NCBI RefSeq assembly: GCF_004166885.1
Contig: NZ_RCYU01000003.1
Span: 124,001 to 188,000, forward strand
Reading direction: 5' to 3'
DNA: 64,000 nucleotides
Origin: Streptococcus sp. bf_0095
GTDB lineage: Bacteria; Bacillota; Bacilli; Lactobacillales; Streptococcaceae
Position numbers and translations under genes: made by a program. The stretch's first letter is position 1, and each line of letters opens with the position of its first letter. Shown piece by piece: positions 38,513 to 47,504 of this stretch. Under the pieces are notes generated by a model. That model had not been told where the DNA came from, made no database searches, and was given only the letters and a program-made list of their open reading frames with translations.

Positions 38513-40321
38513 ATGTGTGGAATTGTTGGTGTTGTTGGAAATACAAATGCAACGGATATTTTGATTCAAGGGCTTGAAAAGCTCGAATACCGTGGTTATG
38601 ATTCTGCGGGGATTTTTGTCCTAGGTGGTGCTGAAAACCATCTGGTCAAGGCTGTAGGTCGTATTGCAGAATTGTCTGCCAAGACAGCTGGTGTTGAGGG
38701 AACAACTGGTATTGGACATACTCGTTGGGCTACTCATGGGAAACCAACGGAAGACAATGCTCACCCACATCGCTCTGAGACAGAACGTTTTGTCTTGGTG
38801 CACAATGGGGTGATTGAGAACTATCTTGAAATCAAGGAAGAATACCTTGCAGGGCACCACTTTAAGGGGCAAACAGATACTGAAATCGCCGTTCACTTGA
38901 TTGGGAAATTTGCGGAAGAAGATGGCTTGTCAGTACTTGAAGCCTTTAAAAAGGCTCTTCACATCATCCGTGGATCTTATGCCTTTGCCTTGATTGACTC
39001 TGAAAATCCAGATGTCATCTACGTGGCCAAGAACAAATCACCACTTTTGATTGGTCTTGGAGAAGGCTATAACATGGTCTGCTCAGATGCTATGGCCATG
39101 ATTCGTGAAACCAACCAATATATGGAGATCCATGACCAAGAGTTGGTAATTGTGAAAGCTGATAGCGTTGAAGTGCAAGACTACGATGGCAACAGCCGTG
39201 AGCGTGCTAGCTACACTGCTGAACTTGACTTGTCAGATATCGGTAAGGGAACTTACCCTTACTACATGCTCAAAGAAATTGATGAGCAACCAACTGTGAT
39301 GCGTAAGCTCATTCAAGCCTACACAGATGAGGCTGGTCAAGTAGTGGTAGACCCAGCCATCATCAAGGCTGTTCAAGACGCTGACCGCATCTACATCCTT
39401 GCAGCTGGAACATCTTACCACGCAGGATTTGCTTCTAAGAAGATGTTGGAAGAATTGACGGATACACCAGTTGAACTGGGTATCTCCTCTGAGTGGGGTT
39501 ATGGGATGCCACTTCTCAGCCAGAAACCACTTTTCATCTTTATCAGTCAATCTGGTGAAACAGCTGATAGCCGTCAGGTTTTGGTTAAGGCCAATGAAAT
39601 GGGAATCCCAAGCTTGACAGTGACAAACGTGCCAGGATCAACCCTTTCACGTGAAGCCAACCATACTATGTTGCTTCATGCAGGTCCTGAAATTGCTGTA
39701 GCATCAACTAAGGCTTATACAGCCCAAATCGCAGCCCTTGCTTTCCTTGCAAAAGCGGTTGGTGAAGCAAATGGCAATGAAAAAGCCAAAGCTTTTGACC
39801 TGGTTCATGAGTTGTCTATCGTGGCTCAGTCTATCGAGTCAACCCTTTCAGAAAAAGAATTGATTGATGCTAAGGTTCGTGACCTTCTTGAAACAACACG
39901 CAACGCCTTTTACATCGGACGTGGTCAAGATTATTATGTAGCCATGGAAGCCAGTCTCAAGCTCAAAGAGATTTCTTACATCCAATGTGAAGGTTTTGCG
40001 GCTGGAGAGCTCAAGCACGGAACCATTGCCTTGATTGAGGATGGAACACCTGTTTTGGCCCTCTTGTCAGACCCAGTTCTTGCTAACCACACTCGTGGAA
40101 ATATCCAAGAAGTGGCAGCGCGTGGTGCTAAGGTCCTCACCATCGCAGAAGAAAATGTTGCCAAAGATACAGACGATATCGTTCTTACGACCGTACACCC
40201 TTACCTCTCACCAATCTCAATGGTCGTACCAACACAATTAGTCGCTTACTTTGCAACCCTCCACCGTGGACTTGATGTAGACAAACCACGGAACCTTGCT
40301 AAATCCGTAACAGTAGAATAA
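38513..40321 (+). CDS. glmS: Glutamine-fructose-6-phosphate aminotransferase
   Basis: A 602-residue enzyme that makes glucosamine 6-phosphate, the first step to amino-sugar wall precursors. Start [10 protein letters not shown] is fixed by the requirement for Cys2 as the N-terminal nucleophile; the frame extends upstream to 38423, but that overlaps the -10 box. Glutaminase features are [12 protein letters not shown] and HNGVIENY. Two SIS domains follow ([29 protein letters not shown]) and the C-terminus [13 protein letters not shown] is typical. No glmS ribozyme precedes it. Confidence 0.97.
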   Translation: MCGIVGVVGNTNATDILIQGLEKLEYRGYDSAGIFVLGGAENHLVKAVGRIAELSAKTAGVEGTTGIGHTRWATHGKPTEDNAHPHRSETERFVLVHNGVIENYLEIKEEYLAGHHFKGQTDTEIAVHLIGKFAEEDGLSVLEAFKKALHIIRGSYAFALIDSENPDVIYVAKNKSPLLIGLGEGYNMVCSDAMAMIRETNQYMEIHDQELVIVKADSVEVQDYDGNSRERASYTAELDLSDIGKGTYPYYMLKEIDEQPTVMRKLIQAYTDEAGQVVVDPAIIKAVQDADRIYILAAGTSYHAGFASKKMLEELTDTPVELGISSEWGYGMPLLSQKPLFIFISQSGETADSRQVLVKANEMGIPSLTVTNVPGSTLSREANHTMLLHAGPEIAVASTKAYTAQIAALAFLAKAVGEANGNEKAKAFDLVHELSIVAQSIESTLSEKELIDAKVRDLLETTRNAFYIGRGQDYYVAMEASLKLKEISYIQCEGFAAGELKHGTIALIEDGTPVLALLSDPVLANHTRGNIQEVAARGAKVLTIAEENVAKDTDDIVLTTVHPYLSPISMVVPTQLVAYFATLHRGLDVDKPRNLAKSVTVE

Positions 40322-40326
40322 TCTAA

Positions 40327-40508
40327 GAGAGAGCGGGACAGAAATCGGTAATTCGATAGAATTCGATTTCGTCGTCCCACCTCCGCACAGTTGAGTAGGG
40401 CTGTAAAAGCTGATGAAATCAGCGTAGTAGAGCCCACTCAACCACTGCGTCTTGCTCGACAATCCAAAAACAATTGAGAGGCTAGGACTTTTGTCCCAGC
40501 CTTTTTTT
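40327..40508 (+). repeat. Full-length intergenic repeat element
   Basis: About 182 bases starting GAGAGAGCGGGACAGAAATC and ending in the hairpin GAGGCTAGGAC/GTCCCAGCCTT with T run. It is inverted relative to the copy at 31974-32154, and a shortened copy is at 29297-29395. It terminates glmS. Confidence 0.85.
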
Positions 40509-40586
40509 AATAAGCAAATTTTTTGCAATTATAACTAATTAGTGATAAAATCCCAAAATAACTAATAATGAAACGAGTAAATCAGT

Positions 40587-41636
40587 ATGGTAGAATTAGG
40601 AATTTCAACATTTGGTGAAACAACAGCCTTAAATGGGACTGGACAAGTATACAGTCATGATGAACGAATCCGTCAGTTGGTGGCAGAGATAGAGTTGGCT
40701 GATAAGGTTGGTTTGGATGTGTATGGCATTGGGGAGCATCATCGGGAGGACTTTGCGGTATCAGCGCCAGAGATTGTCCTTGCAGCTGGTGCGGTGAATA
40801 CCAAGAAGATTCGTTTGACCAGTGCTGTCAGCATCCTCTCGAGTATGGATCCCATCCGTTTGTTCCAACAATATGCCACCATCGATGCCCTTTCAAACGG
40901 ACGTGCGGAGATTATGGCTGGGCGTGGTTCATTCACCGAGTCCTTTCCTCTGTTTGGCTATGACCTGAAAGACTATGAAGCCCTCTTTGATGAAAAATTG
41001 GACCTGCTTCAGCTGGCAAATGAAAGCACCAAAGTGAACTGGCGTGGACAATTGACCCAAAGCATTGCTGGAAAAGAAGTCTATCCACGTCCAGTTCAGG
41101 AAAAATTGCCTCTGTGGGTAGCGACAGGAGGGAACGTTGAGTCAACCATCAAGATTGCCCGTGCTGGTTTGCCGATTGTCTATGCGATTATCGGTGGCAA
41201 TCCTCGCTATTTTAAAAAGTTGATTCAAGCTTATCGTGAGATTGGAAGCGAAGCGGGTCATGCTGACAAAGACTTGAAAGTGGGAGCCCATTCTTGGGGG
41301 TGGATTGCTGAAGATGGCGAGCAGGCAGTGAAAGATTATTTCCATCCGACCAAGCAAGTGGTGGATGCGATTTCTAAAGACCGTCCGCACTGGCAGGAAT
41401 TGCGTTATGAGCAATATCTTGAGCAGGTGGGGCCAAATGGCGCTATGTTTGTGGGAAATCCAGATCAAGTAGCAGAAAAAATGATCCGTATGATTGAGGA
41501 TTTAGGCTTGGATCGCTTTATGTTGCACTTACCGCTTGGTTCTATGCCACATGATCAAGTTCTTCGAGCTATTGAACTTTTTGGAACGCAAGTCGCACCA
41601 AAAGTGCGTGCTTACTTTGTCATGAAAGAAGGGTAA
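40587..41636 (+). CDS. LLM-class flavin-dependent oxidoreductase
   Basis: A 349-residue member of the bacterial luciferase-like monooxygenase family (FMN-binding TIM barrel). Visible features are YGIGEHHREDFAVSAPEIVLAAG-like N-terminal strands, ISVLSS-type SILSSMDPIRLFQQYATID, AEIMAGRGSF near 112 and a C-terminal LHLPLGSMPHDQ. Substrate is not known; the family in lactic acid bacteria is uncharacterised. It is a single-gene unit between the repeat element and a convergent HAD gene. Confidence 0.9.
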   Translation: MVELGISTFGETTALNGTGQVYSHDERIRQLVAEIELADKVGLDVYGIGEHHREDFAVSAPEIVLAAGAVNTKKIRLTSAVSILSSMDPIRLFQQYATIDALSNGRAEIMAGRGSFTESFPLFGYDLKDYEALFDEKLDLLQLANESTKVNWRGQLTQSIAGKEVYPRPVQEKLPLWVATGGNVESTIKIARAGLPIVYAIIGGNPRYFKKLIQAYREIGSEAGHADKDLKVGAHSWGWIAEDGEQAVKDYFHPTKQVVDAISKDRPHWQELRYEQYLEQVGPNGAMFVGNPDQVAEKMIRMIEDLGLDRFMLHLPLGSMPHDQVLRAIELFGTQVAPKVRAYFVMKEG

Positions 41637-41640
41637 TAAA

Positions 41641-41672
41641 AACCCATGAAGGAAGAAACTTCATAGGTTATT
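41641..41672. terminator. Convergent terminator
   Basis: AACCCATGAAG/CTTCATAGGTT stem between the oxidoreductase and HAD genes; it overlaps the HAD stop codon. Confidence 0.65.
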
Positions 41673-42489
41673 TGTTTGATGGTGGTAAGACATACTCTTG
41701 GATTGCTTTTGCTACGCCGTGCTCTTGGTTGCTACTGGTGACAACTTGAGCTTCCTTTTGGACGGCTTCAGGAGCATTTCCCATGGCAACTCCAAGTCCA
41801 GCCAGACGAATCATGGGGAGGTCATTGAAGTGATCCCCGATGGTCATGACCTGTTCTAAAGGGACCTGGTAATAAGCAGCCAGTTCAAGGACAGCATCTC
41901 TTTTTGAGACGGACTTGGCGGTGACTTCTAGGTAGTTTTCCTTTGAAAGGTAGAAAGCAGTCTGAGGAAATTCTTGTGGATCCAGCTTCTGATAGAGTTC
42001 TTGAATGTTCTGAGTATCGCCGATCAAGAGCAATTTATGTAGATGGAGAGCATCGTCAGAGAGGGTCTGAGAAAGGGGCTGTATCTGTGGCGTCTCACCA
42101 GTAATCGAAGCCTCAACTTGGGTCCACTGGTCCTCTCTGGAGTTAAACCAGACTGACCCACTATAACAATTAATCGAAATGCTGGAATCTAGTTCTTCCA
42201 CACGATGGAGGAAGGTGCGGATCTCATCTTTGTTCAGGCTGTGTTCAAATAGAATCTCTTCTCCCTTGACGATGAGAGCTCCATTATAGCAAGCGATTGG
42301 TTCCTGGTGGACGCCCAATCTTCTTGCGATAGGAGCAATCCCGATAGGAGAACGAGCCGATGCCAAGATAAAAGGAATCTTTTTTTCTTGGAGCTTGGGG
42401 ATGAGTTCGATGAGGTCGGGATCGACCTGATGCTGCTGGTCCAGAATGGTTCCGTCAATATCACTGACAATTAAACGAATGGAAGACAT
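41668..42489 (-). CDS. Cof-type HAD hydrolase (sugar-phosphate or flavin phosphatase)
   Basis: A 273-residue HAD IIB phosphatase. The start MSSIRLIVSDIDGTILD at 42489 is 5 bases after AGGAGG; the GTG at 42495 is too near the site. Motif I DIDGT (two Asp) is near 9-13, motif II is in ILASAR, motif III is Lys in the YLEVTAKSVSKRDAV region, and motif IV is GDHFNDLPMI near 222. Substrate is not predictable. Confidence 0.92.
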   Translation of the reverse strand: MSSIRLIVSDIDGTILDQQHQVDPDLIELIPKLQEKKIPFILASARSPIGIAPIARRLGVHQEPIACYNGALIVKGEEILFEHSLNKDEIRTFLHRVEELDSSISINCYSGSVWFNSREDQWTQVEASITGETPQIQPLSQTLSDDALHLHKLLLIGDTQNIQELYQKLDPQEFPQTAFYLSKENYLEVTAKSVSKRDAVLELAAYYQVPLEQVMTIGDHFNDLPMIRLAGLGVAMGNAPEAVQKEAQVVTSSNQEHGVAKAIQEYVLPPSNK

Positions 42490-42624
42490 AGGCACCTCCT
42501 TTTTCTTTAGTATACCATATTTTAGGAGAATGAAAAGGAGGGGTATAGTTGATTCTTATAACGGGGTCAAGTAATTTTCAAAGTAGGTTCCTTTCTTCAA
42601 AAATAAAATAATAGATCAGAATGC

Positions 42625-42661
42625 GCGCAAGGCTTTATTTTCAAGGGCTTGCGCTTTTTTT
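42625..42661 (+). terminator. Hairpin with T run between HAD and methyltransferase-like genes
   Basis: GCGCAAG/CTTGCGC stem with a 16-base loop followed by seven T residues on the plus strand. No plus-strand gene lies just upstream, so it might end an unseen small transcript or act as an attenuator for the following operon. Confidence 0.6.
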
Positions 42662-42690
42662 GATACCTACCTCAATAAAGAAATTTTAAG

Positions 42691-42717
42691 GCCTTGATAG
42701 GGAAAATATATTAGTCA
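42691..42717 (+). promoter_or_regulatory. Duplicated upstream motif, copy 1
   Basis: GCCTTGATAGGG followed by AAAATATATTAGTCA. A near-identical block precedes the paralogous gene at 44044-44071. Conservation of this block suggests a shared promoter or regulator site duplicated with the gene. Confidence 0.5.
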
Positions 42718-42738
42718 GCTACTTTTCGAGGTGATATC

Positions 42739-42816
42739 ATGGTTACAAATTTCAGAAGGGCAGCAATCAGTCTTCCTTTTGGAGAAGAGATTGAGGAGGT
42801 TTCACGGTATGAGTAA
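42739..42816 (+). CDS. 25-residue small ORF coupled to the first UroD/MtaA-like gene
   Basis: The ATG at 42739 is 6 bases after GAGGTGA. It encodes MVTNFRRAAISLPFGEEIEE followed by VSRYE. Its stop codon overlaps the start of the next gene (ATGAGTAA), the classic sign of translational coupling, and the next gene's GAGGAGG site lies inside it. It could be a real small protein or a leader ORF that controls the downstream gene. Confidence 0.5.
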   Translation: MVTNFRRAAISLPFGEEIEEVSRYE

Positions 42817-43810
42817 AAAAGAATTGGTTCTTCGTGCCATTCGAGGCGAAGCAGTAGAGCGAATTCCTGTAGGATTTTGGCTCCATTATGTGACCCAAGA
42901 AGAAAAAGAATTGGGTCTAGACAATCCGGCCGTACTTGAAAAAAGTATCAAAGGACACCAACACTATGTTGAAGAAATTTCCCCTGATTTTGTCAAGATT
43001 ATGAGCGATGGCTTCTTCCGCTATCCGAGTGCTCTTTATTCGAGAGAGATCACATCAATCCAAGAATTAAAGGATATTCAGCCCATCGGAGAGCATCATC
43101 CTTGGATTGAAAAACAAATTGAAGTGGTCAAGGAAATTCGTTCTCATTTTCATGAGGAGATTGCTTCTTTCTACAACATCTTCTCGCCCATTTCTTATTT
43201 GAAACGCTGGTTCCGGACAGATCATTCTCGCGGGGATCAAGTGATTGCGGACTTTATCAAGGAAGATCCAGAAACCTTGGCCCATGTACTTGATGTCATT
43301 GCTGAAGATATCGCTATTCTTAGTCGCCGCTTGATCCAAGAAGCGGGAGTGGAAGGGATTTACTTCTCAACTCAGCAGATCCAAGATGAGCGCGTGACAG
43401 ATGAAGAATACCGCAAGATTATTGAACCGAGCAGTATCGCTGTCCTAGAAGCGGCCAATGAAGCGGGTGGCATCAATATCCTTCATATCTGTGGCTTTGA
43501 AGGAGCTAGCAATGAAGTGGAACTCTTCAAGGATTATCCAGCTCAGGTTATCAACTGGGCGACCCATCATGAAGGGATCAGCTTAGCAGAGGGGCGCAAG
43601 CTCTTTGGCAATCGCGCCGTCTTGGGTGGCTTTGTCAATGGTAAGAAAGGCTTGCTCTACCAAGGGGAACGAGCAACTATCGAGCAAGAAACCCGTCGCT
43701 TGGTGGCAGAAGCTGGAAGTCGCGGTTTGATCCTTGGAGCAGACTGCACCGTGCCAGACGATTTCCAATTGGAACGTCTTGATTGGGTGCGCCAAGCAGC
43801 TGTCTTATAA
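42809..43810 (+). CDS. UroD/MtaA-superfamily protein, probable zinc-dependent methyltransferase (copy 1)
   Basis: A 333-residue TIM-barrel protein; start MSKKELVLRAIRGEAVERIP at 42809 after GAGGAGGT. It is usually named uroporphyrinogen decarboxylase, but oral streptococci are not known to make haem. The protein has HIC near residues 226-228 and a second Cys in GADCTVP 85 residues later. This H-x-C...C pattern is the zinc site of MtaA/MtbA-type thiol methyltransferases, not of true UroD. No corrinoid protein gene is nearby. It is paralogous to 44129-45130 and probably co-transcribed with the ABC importer downstream. Confidence 0.8.
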   Translation: MSKKELVLRAIRGEAVERIPVGFWLHYVTQEEKELGLDNPAVLEKSIKGHQHYVEEISPDFVKIMSDGFFRYPSALYSREITSIQELKDIQPIGEHHPWIEKQIEVVKEIRSHFHEEIASFYNIFSPISYLKRWFRTDHSRGDQVIADFIKEDPETLAHVLDVIAEDIAILSRRLIQEAGVEGIYFSTQQIQDERVTDEEYRKIIEPSSIAVLEAANEAGGINILHICGFEGASNEVELFKDYPAQVINWATHHEGISLAEGRKLFGNRAVLGGFVNGKKGLLYQGERATIEQETRRLVAEAGSRGLILGADCTVPDDFQLERLDWVRQAAVL

Positions 43811-43828
43811 AAGAGAAAGGAGAGGGAG

Positions 43829-44029
43829 ATGAAAAAAATCAATATTTGGTGTCTGATGCTGGTAGCTTTATTCCTAGTCCTAGGACTCGCAAAAGTTGCT
43901 GCCGCTAGCAGTCAAGAGGAAAGCAAAACGGATCCGGATGTGGAAAGACTGGAGAAAATTCCAGCTCATAGTCTCTCCCTCATTCGCCCGTCTGATCTAG
44001 CAGGAGTCCTGCTCCTAGAAGATCAGTGA
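43829..44029 (+). CDS. Small secreted or membrane-anchored protein (66 residues)
   Basis: Begins MKKINIWCLMLVALFLVLGL, a signal peptide or single membrane segment with a possible cleavage after AKVAAAS. The 40-residue remainder is acidic and then hydrophobic (IPAHSLSLIRPSDLAGVLLLEDQ). Good ribosome site AAAGGAGAGGG. It sits between the two methyltransferase-like paralogs. I do not recognise it; it may be a small lipoprotein-like or regulatory membrane protein. Confidence 0.55.
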   Translation: MKKINIWCLMLVALFLVLGLAKVAAASSQEESKTDPDVERLEKIPAHSLSLIRPSDLAGVLLLEDQ

Positions 44030-44043
44030 TAAAAAAAGATGAA

Positions 44044-44071
44044 GGGCTTGATAAAAAATATATATTAGTCA
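44044..44071 (+). promoter_or_regulatory. Duplicated upstream motif, copy 2
   Basis: GGGCTTGATAAAAAA then TATATATTAGTCA, matching copy 1 at 42691-42717 in most positions. It lies 58 bases before the second paralog. Confidence 0.5.
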
Positions 44072-44128
44072 AATAAAAGTCCAAGTGTTAAGATAACTAG
44101 CAAGAAAAGAATAGAACGAGGTAAGAAC

Positions 44129-45130
44129 ATGTCCACAAAAAGAGAATTAGTTTTAAAAGCTTTCAGAGGGGAAGCGGTTGACCGTGTGCCAGTTGGCTTT
44201 TGGCATCACTTTACAAGGGAAGAAGAATGGTTGAAAGGTTTTTCCAATCCTGAAATTATTGAAAAAAACCTCAATGGTCATAAAAACTTCCTACACAAGG
44301 TCAAACCAGACTTTGTCAAACTCATGAGTGATGGCTACTTTGCTTATCCAAACCCAGCTATTTACAAGGGCCTTGAAAACATCTCGGATTTAGCAGGGAT
44401 TGAACCCCTTGGAGCAGATCATCCATGGATCACAGAGCAGGTAGAATTGGTCAAAAAAATTCGCGCTGGTTTTGAAGAGGACATTGTAGCAATCTACAAC
44501 ATCTTTGCTCCAGTGACCTACTTCAAATGGTTGGTCGGAGAAGTGTCAGGTGGAGATGACTTGATCGCCAACTTTATCGATCAAGATGCAGCCACTCTTA
44601 AAAAAGTATTGGATACCATTGGCCAAGATATTGCAAGTTTGAGCCAACGAATCATTAAAGAAGCTGGAGCAGACGGGATCTACCTCAGTGTTCAAAGCAT
44701 CCAAGATGCGCGTGTCAGTCAGGAAGTTTACAAACAAGTCATCGCGCCTAGTGAACTCCATGTCTTAGAGACAGCTAAGGAAGCCGGTGGCGTAAATATT
44801 CTTCATATCTGTGGCTACGAAGGAGCTCGCAATGATATCCATCTCTTCACAGACTATCCAGCCCCAGTCATTAACTGGGCAGTCGGACCCGAAGGGATTA
44901 GCCTAGCAGAAGGACGCGAAATCTTCGGTGGACGCACGGTTCTCGGTGGTTTTGAAAATGGCAAAACTGGTCTTCTCTACACAGGAGACAAGGCTGCCAT
45001 CCAAGCAGAAACCAAACGCATCATAGCAGAGACAGGAACCACAGGCTTGGTCATCGGTGCGGATTGTACTATCCCAAGTGACATTGATGAAGAACGAATC
45101 GAATGGGTTCGTGAAGCTGCAGCAGAATAA
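44129..45130 (+). CDS. UroD/MtaA-superfamily protein, probable zinc-dependent methyltransferase (copy 2)
   Basis: A 333-residue paralog of 42809-43810 with the same length and motifs: MSTKRELVLKAFRGEAVDRVP, NILHICGYEGA, and GADCTIP 85 residues after the first Cys. Conservation of the zinc pattern in both copies argues that both are active. It is 27 bases before the substrate-binding protein of an amino-acid ABC importer, so methyl transfer to or from an imported amino acid or thiol is a reasonable guess. A true decarboxylase role looks unlikely. Confidence 0.8.
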   Translation: MSTKRELVLKAFRGEAVDRVPVGFWHHFTREEEWLKGFSNPEIIEKNLNGHKNFLHKVKPDFVKLMSDGYFAYPNPAIYKGLENISDLAGIEPLGADHPWITEQVELVKKIRAGFEEDIVAIYNIFAPVTYFKWLVGEVSGGDDLIANFIDQDAATLKKVLDTIGQDIASLSQRIIKEAGADGIYLSVQSIQDARVSQEVYKQVIAPSELHVLETAKEAGGVNILHICGYEGARNDIHLFTDYPAPVINWAVGPEGISLAEGREIFGGRTVLGGFENGKTGLLYTGDKAAIQAETKRIIAETGTTGLVIGADCTIPSDIDEERIEWVREAAAE

Positions 45131-45157
45131 GGAAAATAGAAAGCGAGAAAAGAGAAT

Positions 45158-46036
45158 ATGAGTAAAAAAACATGGATTATCGGTGGGGTGGCTGTTCTTG
45201 CCCTTGCAGGTGCAACGATTATTGGTCGAAGCTTGAACCACGCAAACGACAGCAAAGAATCAACAGGATCTAATAAAGTAACAACCTTGAAAGTGGCCCA
45301 CACGCAAAACTACGTGCCGTATGATTTCGTTGATGAAAAAGGGGAATCAGATGGCTATGAAGTAGCTGTGCTCAAAGCTATTGACGAAAAGCTACCAGAC
45401 TACAAGTTTGAGTATACTGGAACGAGTGACGACGACCTCTTGATTGGTCTAGAATCTGGTAAATACGATATTGGAACCAAAGGAGCTTGGTATACCGAAG
45501 AACGCGCCAAGAAATTTATCATTCCAAAAGAACCAATCGGAGCCAGTATCATCGGATTTACCGTACGGAAAGAAGATGCGGATAAATACAAGAACATCGA
45601 TGATTTTGCTAAAGAAAAAGGAAAATTGGTTCCAATTTCACCACAAAATGCCCAATGGAATGTCATCAAAGAATACAATGAAAAGCATAAGGACCAACCA
45701 ATCGAATTAACAGCTGCAGAATCTTTCAAAGTCGCAGATGCCTATGCTTGGGTTCTGGAAGGACGTTACGACGGCTTCTTTGACATCAAACTTTCCTTTG
45801 AAAAAGCTGTCACAGATAAAGATGGTTCTTACCACCAATATGCAGACAAACTGAGCTGGTTTGCCTACAAAGGAATTCCAACTTACCCATTGATTCATAA
45901 GGATAAGAAAAACGAAAAATTTGCGGAAGCCTACAGCAAGGCCATCAAAGAATTGGAAGAAGATGGGACGCTTGCTAAACTATCCGAAAAATATTTCGGT
46001 GAAGATGTCTTCAGTTATGTAGATAAAGAAAAATAA
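45158..46036 (+). CDS. Polar amino-acid ABC transporter substrate-binding protein
   Basis: A 292-residue SBP family 3 protein (LKVAHTQNYVPYDFVDEKGE, GYEVAVLKAIDEKL, and YDIGTKGAWYTEERA). The N-terminus is a hydrophobic segment (WIIGGVAVLALAGATIIG) with no lipobox Cys, so it should be held by an uncleaved anchor or secreted, unlike most streptococcal binding proteins. Permeases and ATPase follow in order. The ligand is unknown. Confidence 0.92.
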   Translation: MSKKTWIIGGVAVLALAGATIIGRSLNHANDSKESTGSNKVTTLKVAHTQNYVPYDFVDEKGESDGYEVAVLKAIDEKLPDYKFEYTGTSDDDLLIGLESGKYDIGTKGAWYTEERAKKFIIPKEPIGASIIGFTVRKEDADKYKNIDDFAKEKGKLVPISPQNAQWNVIKEYNEKHKDQPIELTAAESFKVADAYAWVLEGRYDGFFDIKLSFEKAVTDKDGSYHQYADKLSWFAYKGIPTYPLIHKDKKNEKFAEAYSKAIKELEEDGTLAKLSEKYFGEDVFSYVDKEK

Positions 46037-46102
46037 GAAGAAACTGGGTGCGCATAGCCCCAGCTTCCTTATTTCTATACGGATACAGAAAGGAAAAGAA
46101 AC

Positions 46103-46795
46103 ATGGTCTCATACGACATTTCCAAGGTCTGGACTTTTCTCCCAACCTTGGTCCAAGCCCTACCAGCGACCCTAGCTTTGATGGTGTTAACGACGCTTCT
46201 AGGTTCGGCATTTGGCTTGGTTTTGACCTGGGCACAAGTATCAGAAGATAAGGTAGGAGCAGGTCTGGCCAAAGGCTATGTCTTTACCTTGCGTTGTACC
46301 CCTCCGATTGTCTTGCTCTTTTTGGTCTTTTATGGACTGCCCCAATTTTTGAACTGGTGGTTGGGCATTGACATTGACCACTGGTCCAAGTTTGTCTTTG
46401 TCCTGATTGCCATGTTTCTTCTCTTTGCGGCAATGATTTCTGAGGTCTTTAAGGCAGCCTATTTGGCCATTCCAAAAGGTCAGATGGAAGCGGGCTTGAG
46501 TATTGGTTTGACACCAGCTCAGACTATTTGGCGGATTGTCCTTCCACAAGCCTTTCGCGTGGCTCTTCCAAATATGACGACTGCCATCTTGAACCTCATG
46601 CGCGATGCGGCATTGGCTTATACCATTGGCTTTATCGATATCATGGGAGCAGGAAACAACTTGATCAGTCGCAATCTTGGAAATTATTCCCTCGAGACCT
46701 ATACAGCCGTAGCAGTGATCTACTGGGCTATTGCCCTTGTGATTTCCTTCTCCGCTCAATTGCTTGAAAAACGACTCAGTGTAACAGAAAGGTAG
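46103..46795 (+). CDS. Amino-acid ABC transporter permease 1
   Basis: A 230-residue HisM/GlnP-type permease with about five membrane segments and the EAA-loop AGLSIGLTPAQTIWRIVLPQAFRVALP near 132-158. Begins MVSYDISKVWTFLPTLVQALP. A 66-base gap with a hairpin (ACTGGG/CCCAG) separates it from the binding protein, which may lower its expression relative to that protein. Confidence 0.94.
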   Translation: MVSYDISKVWTFLPTLVQALPATLALMVLTTLLGSAFGLVLTWAQVSEDKVGAGLAKGYVFTLRCTPPIVLLFLVFYGLPQFLNWWLGIDIDHWSKFVFVLIAMFLLFAAMISEVFKAAYLAIPKGQMEAGLSIGLTPAQTIWRIVLPQAFRVALPNMTTAILNLMRDAALAYTIGFIDIMGAGNNLISRNLGNYSLETYTAVAVIYWAIALVISFSAQLLEKRLSVTER

Positions 46796-46798
46796 CTT

Positions 46799-47485
46799 AT
46801 GGATTTCAATTTTATTAGTAAAACGTTTCTAGCCACCTTGGGTGGCGTTCCAGTGACCCTTCTGATCATGGTCGTATCGATTCTCTTGAGTTTTTTTCCA
46901 GCCCTCTTTTTGGCACTCGGCCAGATCTATAAGGTCAAAGGGGTTCGCAGTTTCTCAGTGGTTTACTTAGCCTTTATCCGCGCGACACCTCCAATTCTCT
47001 TGATTCTCTTCTTTTATAGTCTCTTTCCCAGTCTCTTAAATAGCTTTTTTAAGAGCATAGGCAGTCACTTTAATGTCTTTGAGATCAATCCCATTTACTA
47101 TGCCTTTATCATCTTTAGCTTGATGACGACAGGAAGTCTAGCTGAAATTTTACGGTCAGCCATTCTGACGGTGGATAAGGGCCAGCTAGAAGCAGCGCAA
47201 GCCATTGGCTTGACCAACCGCCAAGCCTATATCCGCATTGTTTTTCCACAAGCCTTGCGTGCGGCCCTGCCTAATCTGTGTAACCTGGTCATCAACTTGG
47301 TCAAAGGAACCTCCCTTGTCTTTGTCATGACCATCAAGGATATCACCGCCATTGCCAAGGTCGAAGCCTCTTATGGCTATCAATATTTTGAATCCTATTT
47401 AGTGATTTTTATTCTTTATATTGTCATTTGTGGGGTGATTCAGTGGGGATTCAACCTCTTAGAAAAACGCCTGACACTCGCATAG
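46799..47485 (+). CDS. Amino-acid ABC transporter permease 2
   Basis: A 228-residue second HisM-type permease (EAA-loop [21 protein letters not shown] near 131). It begins 3 bases after the first permease, as expected for a heterodimeric channel. Confidence 0.94.
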   Translation: MDFNFISKTFLATLGGVPVTLLIMVVSILLSFFPALFLALGQIYKVKGVRSFSVVYLAFIRATPPILLILFFYSLFPSLLNSFFKSIGSHFNVFEINPIYYAFIIFSLMTTGSLAEILRSAILTVDKGQLEAAQAIGLTNRQAYIRIVFPQALRAALPNLCNLVINLVKGTSLVFVMTIKDITAIAKVEASYGYQYFESYLVIFILYIVICGVIQWGFNLLEKRLTLA

Positions 47486-47504
47486 AAGAAGGAGAAATGA
47501 GAAG

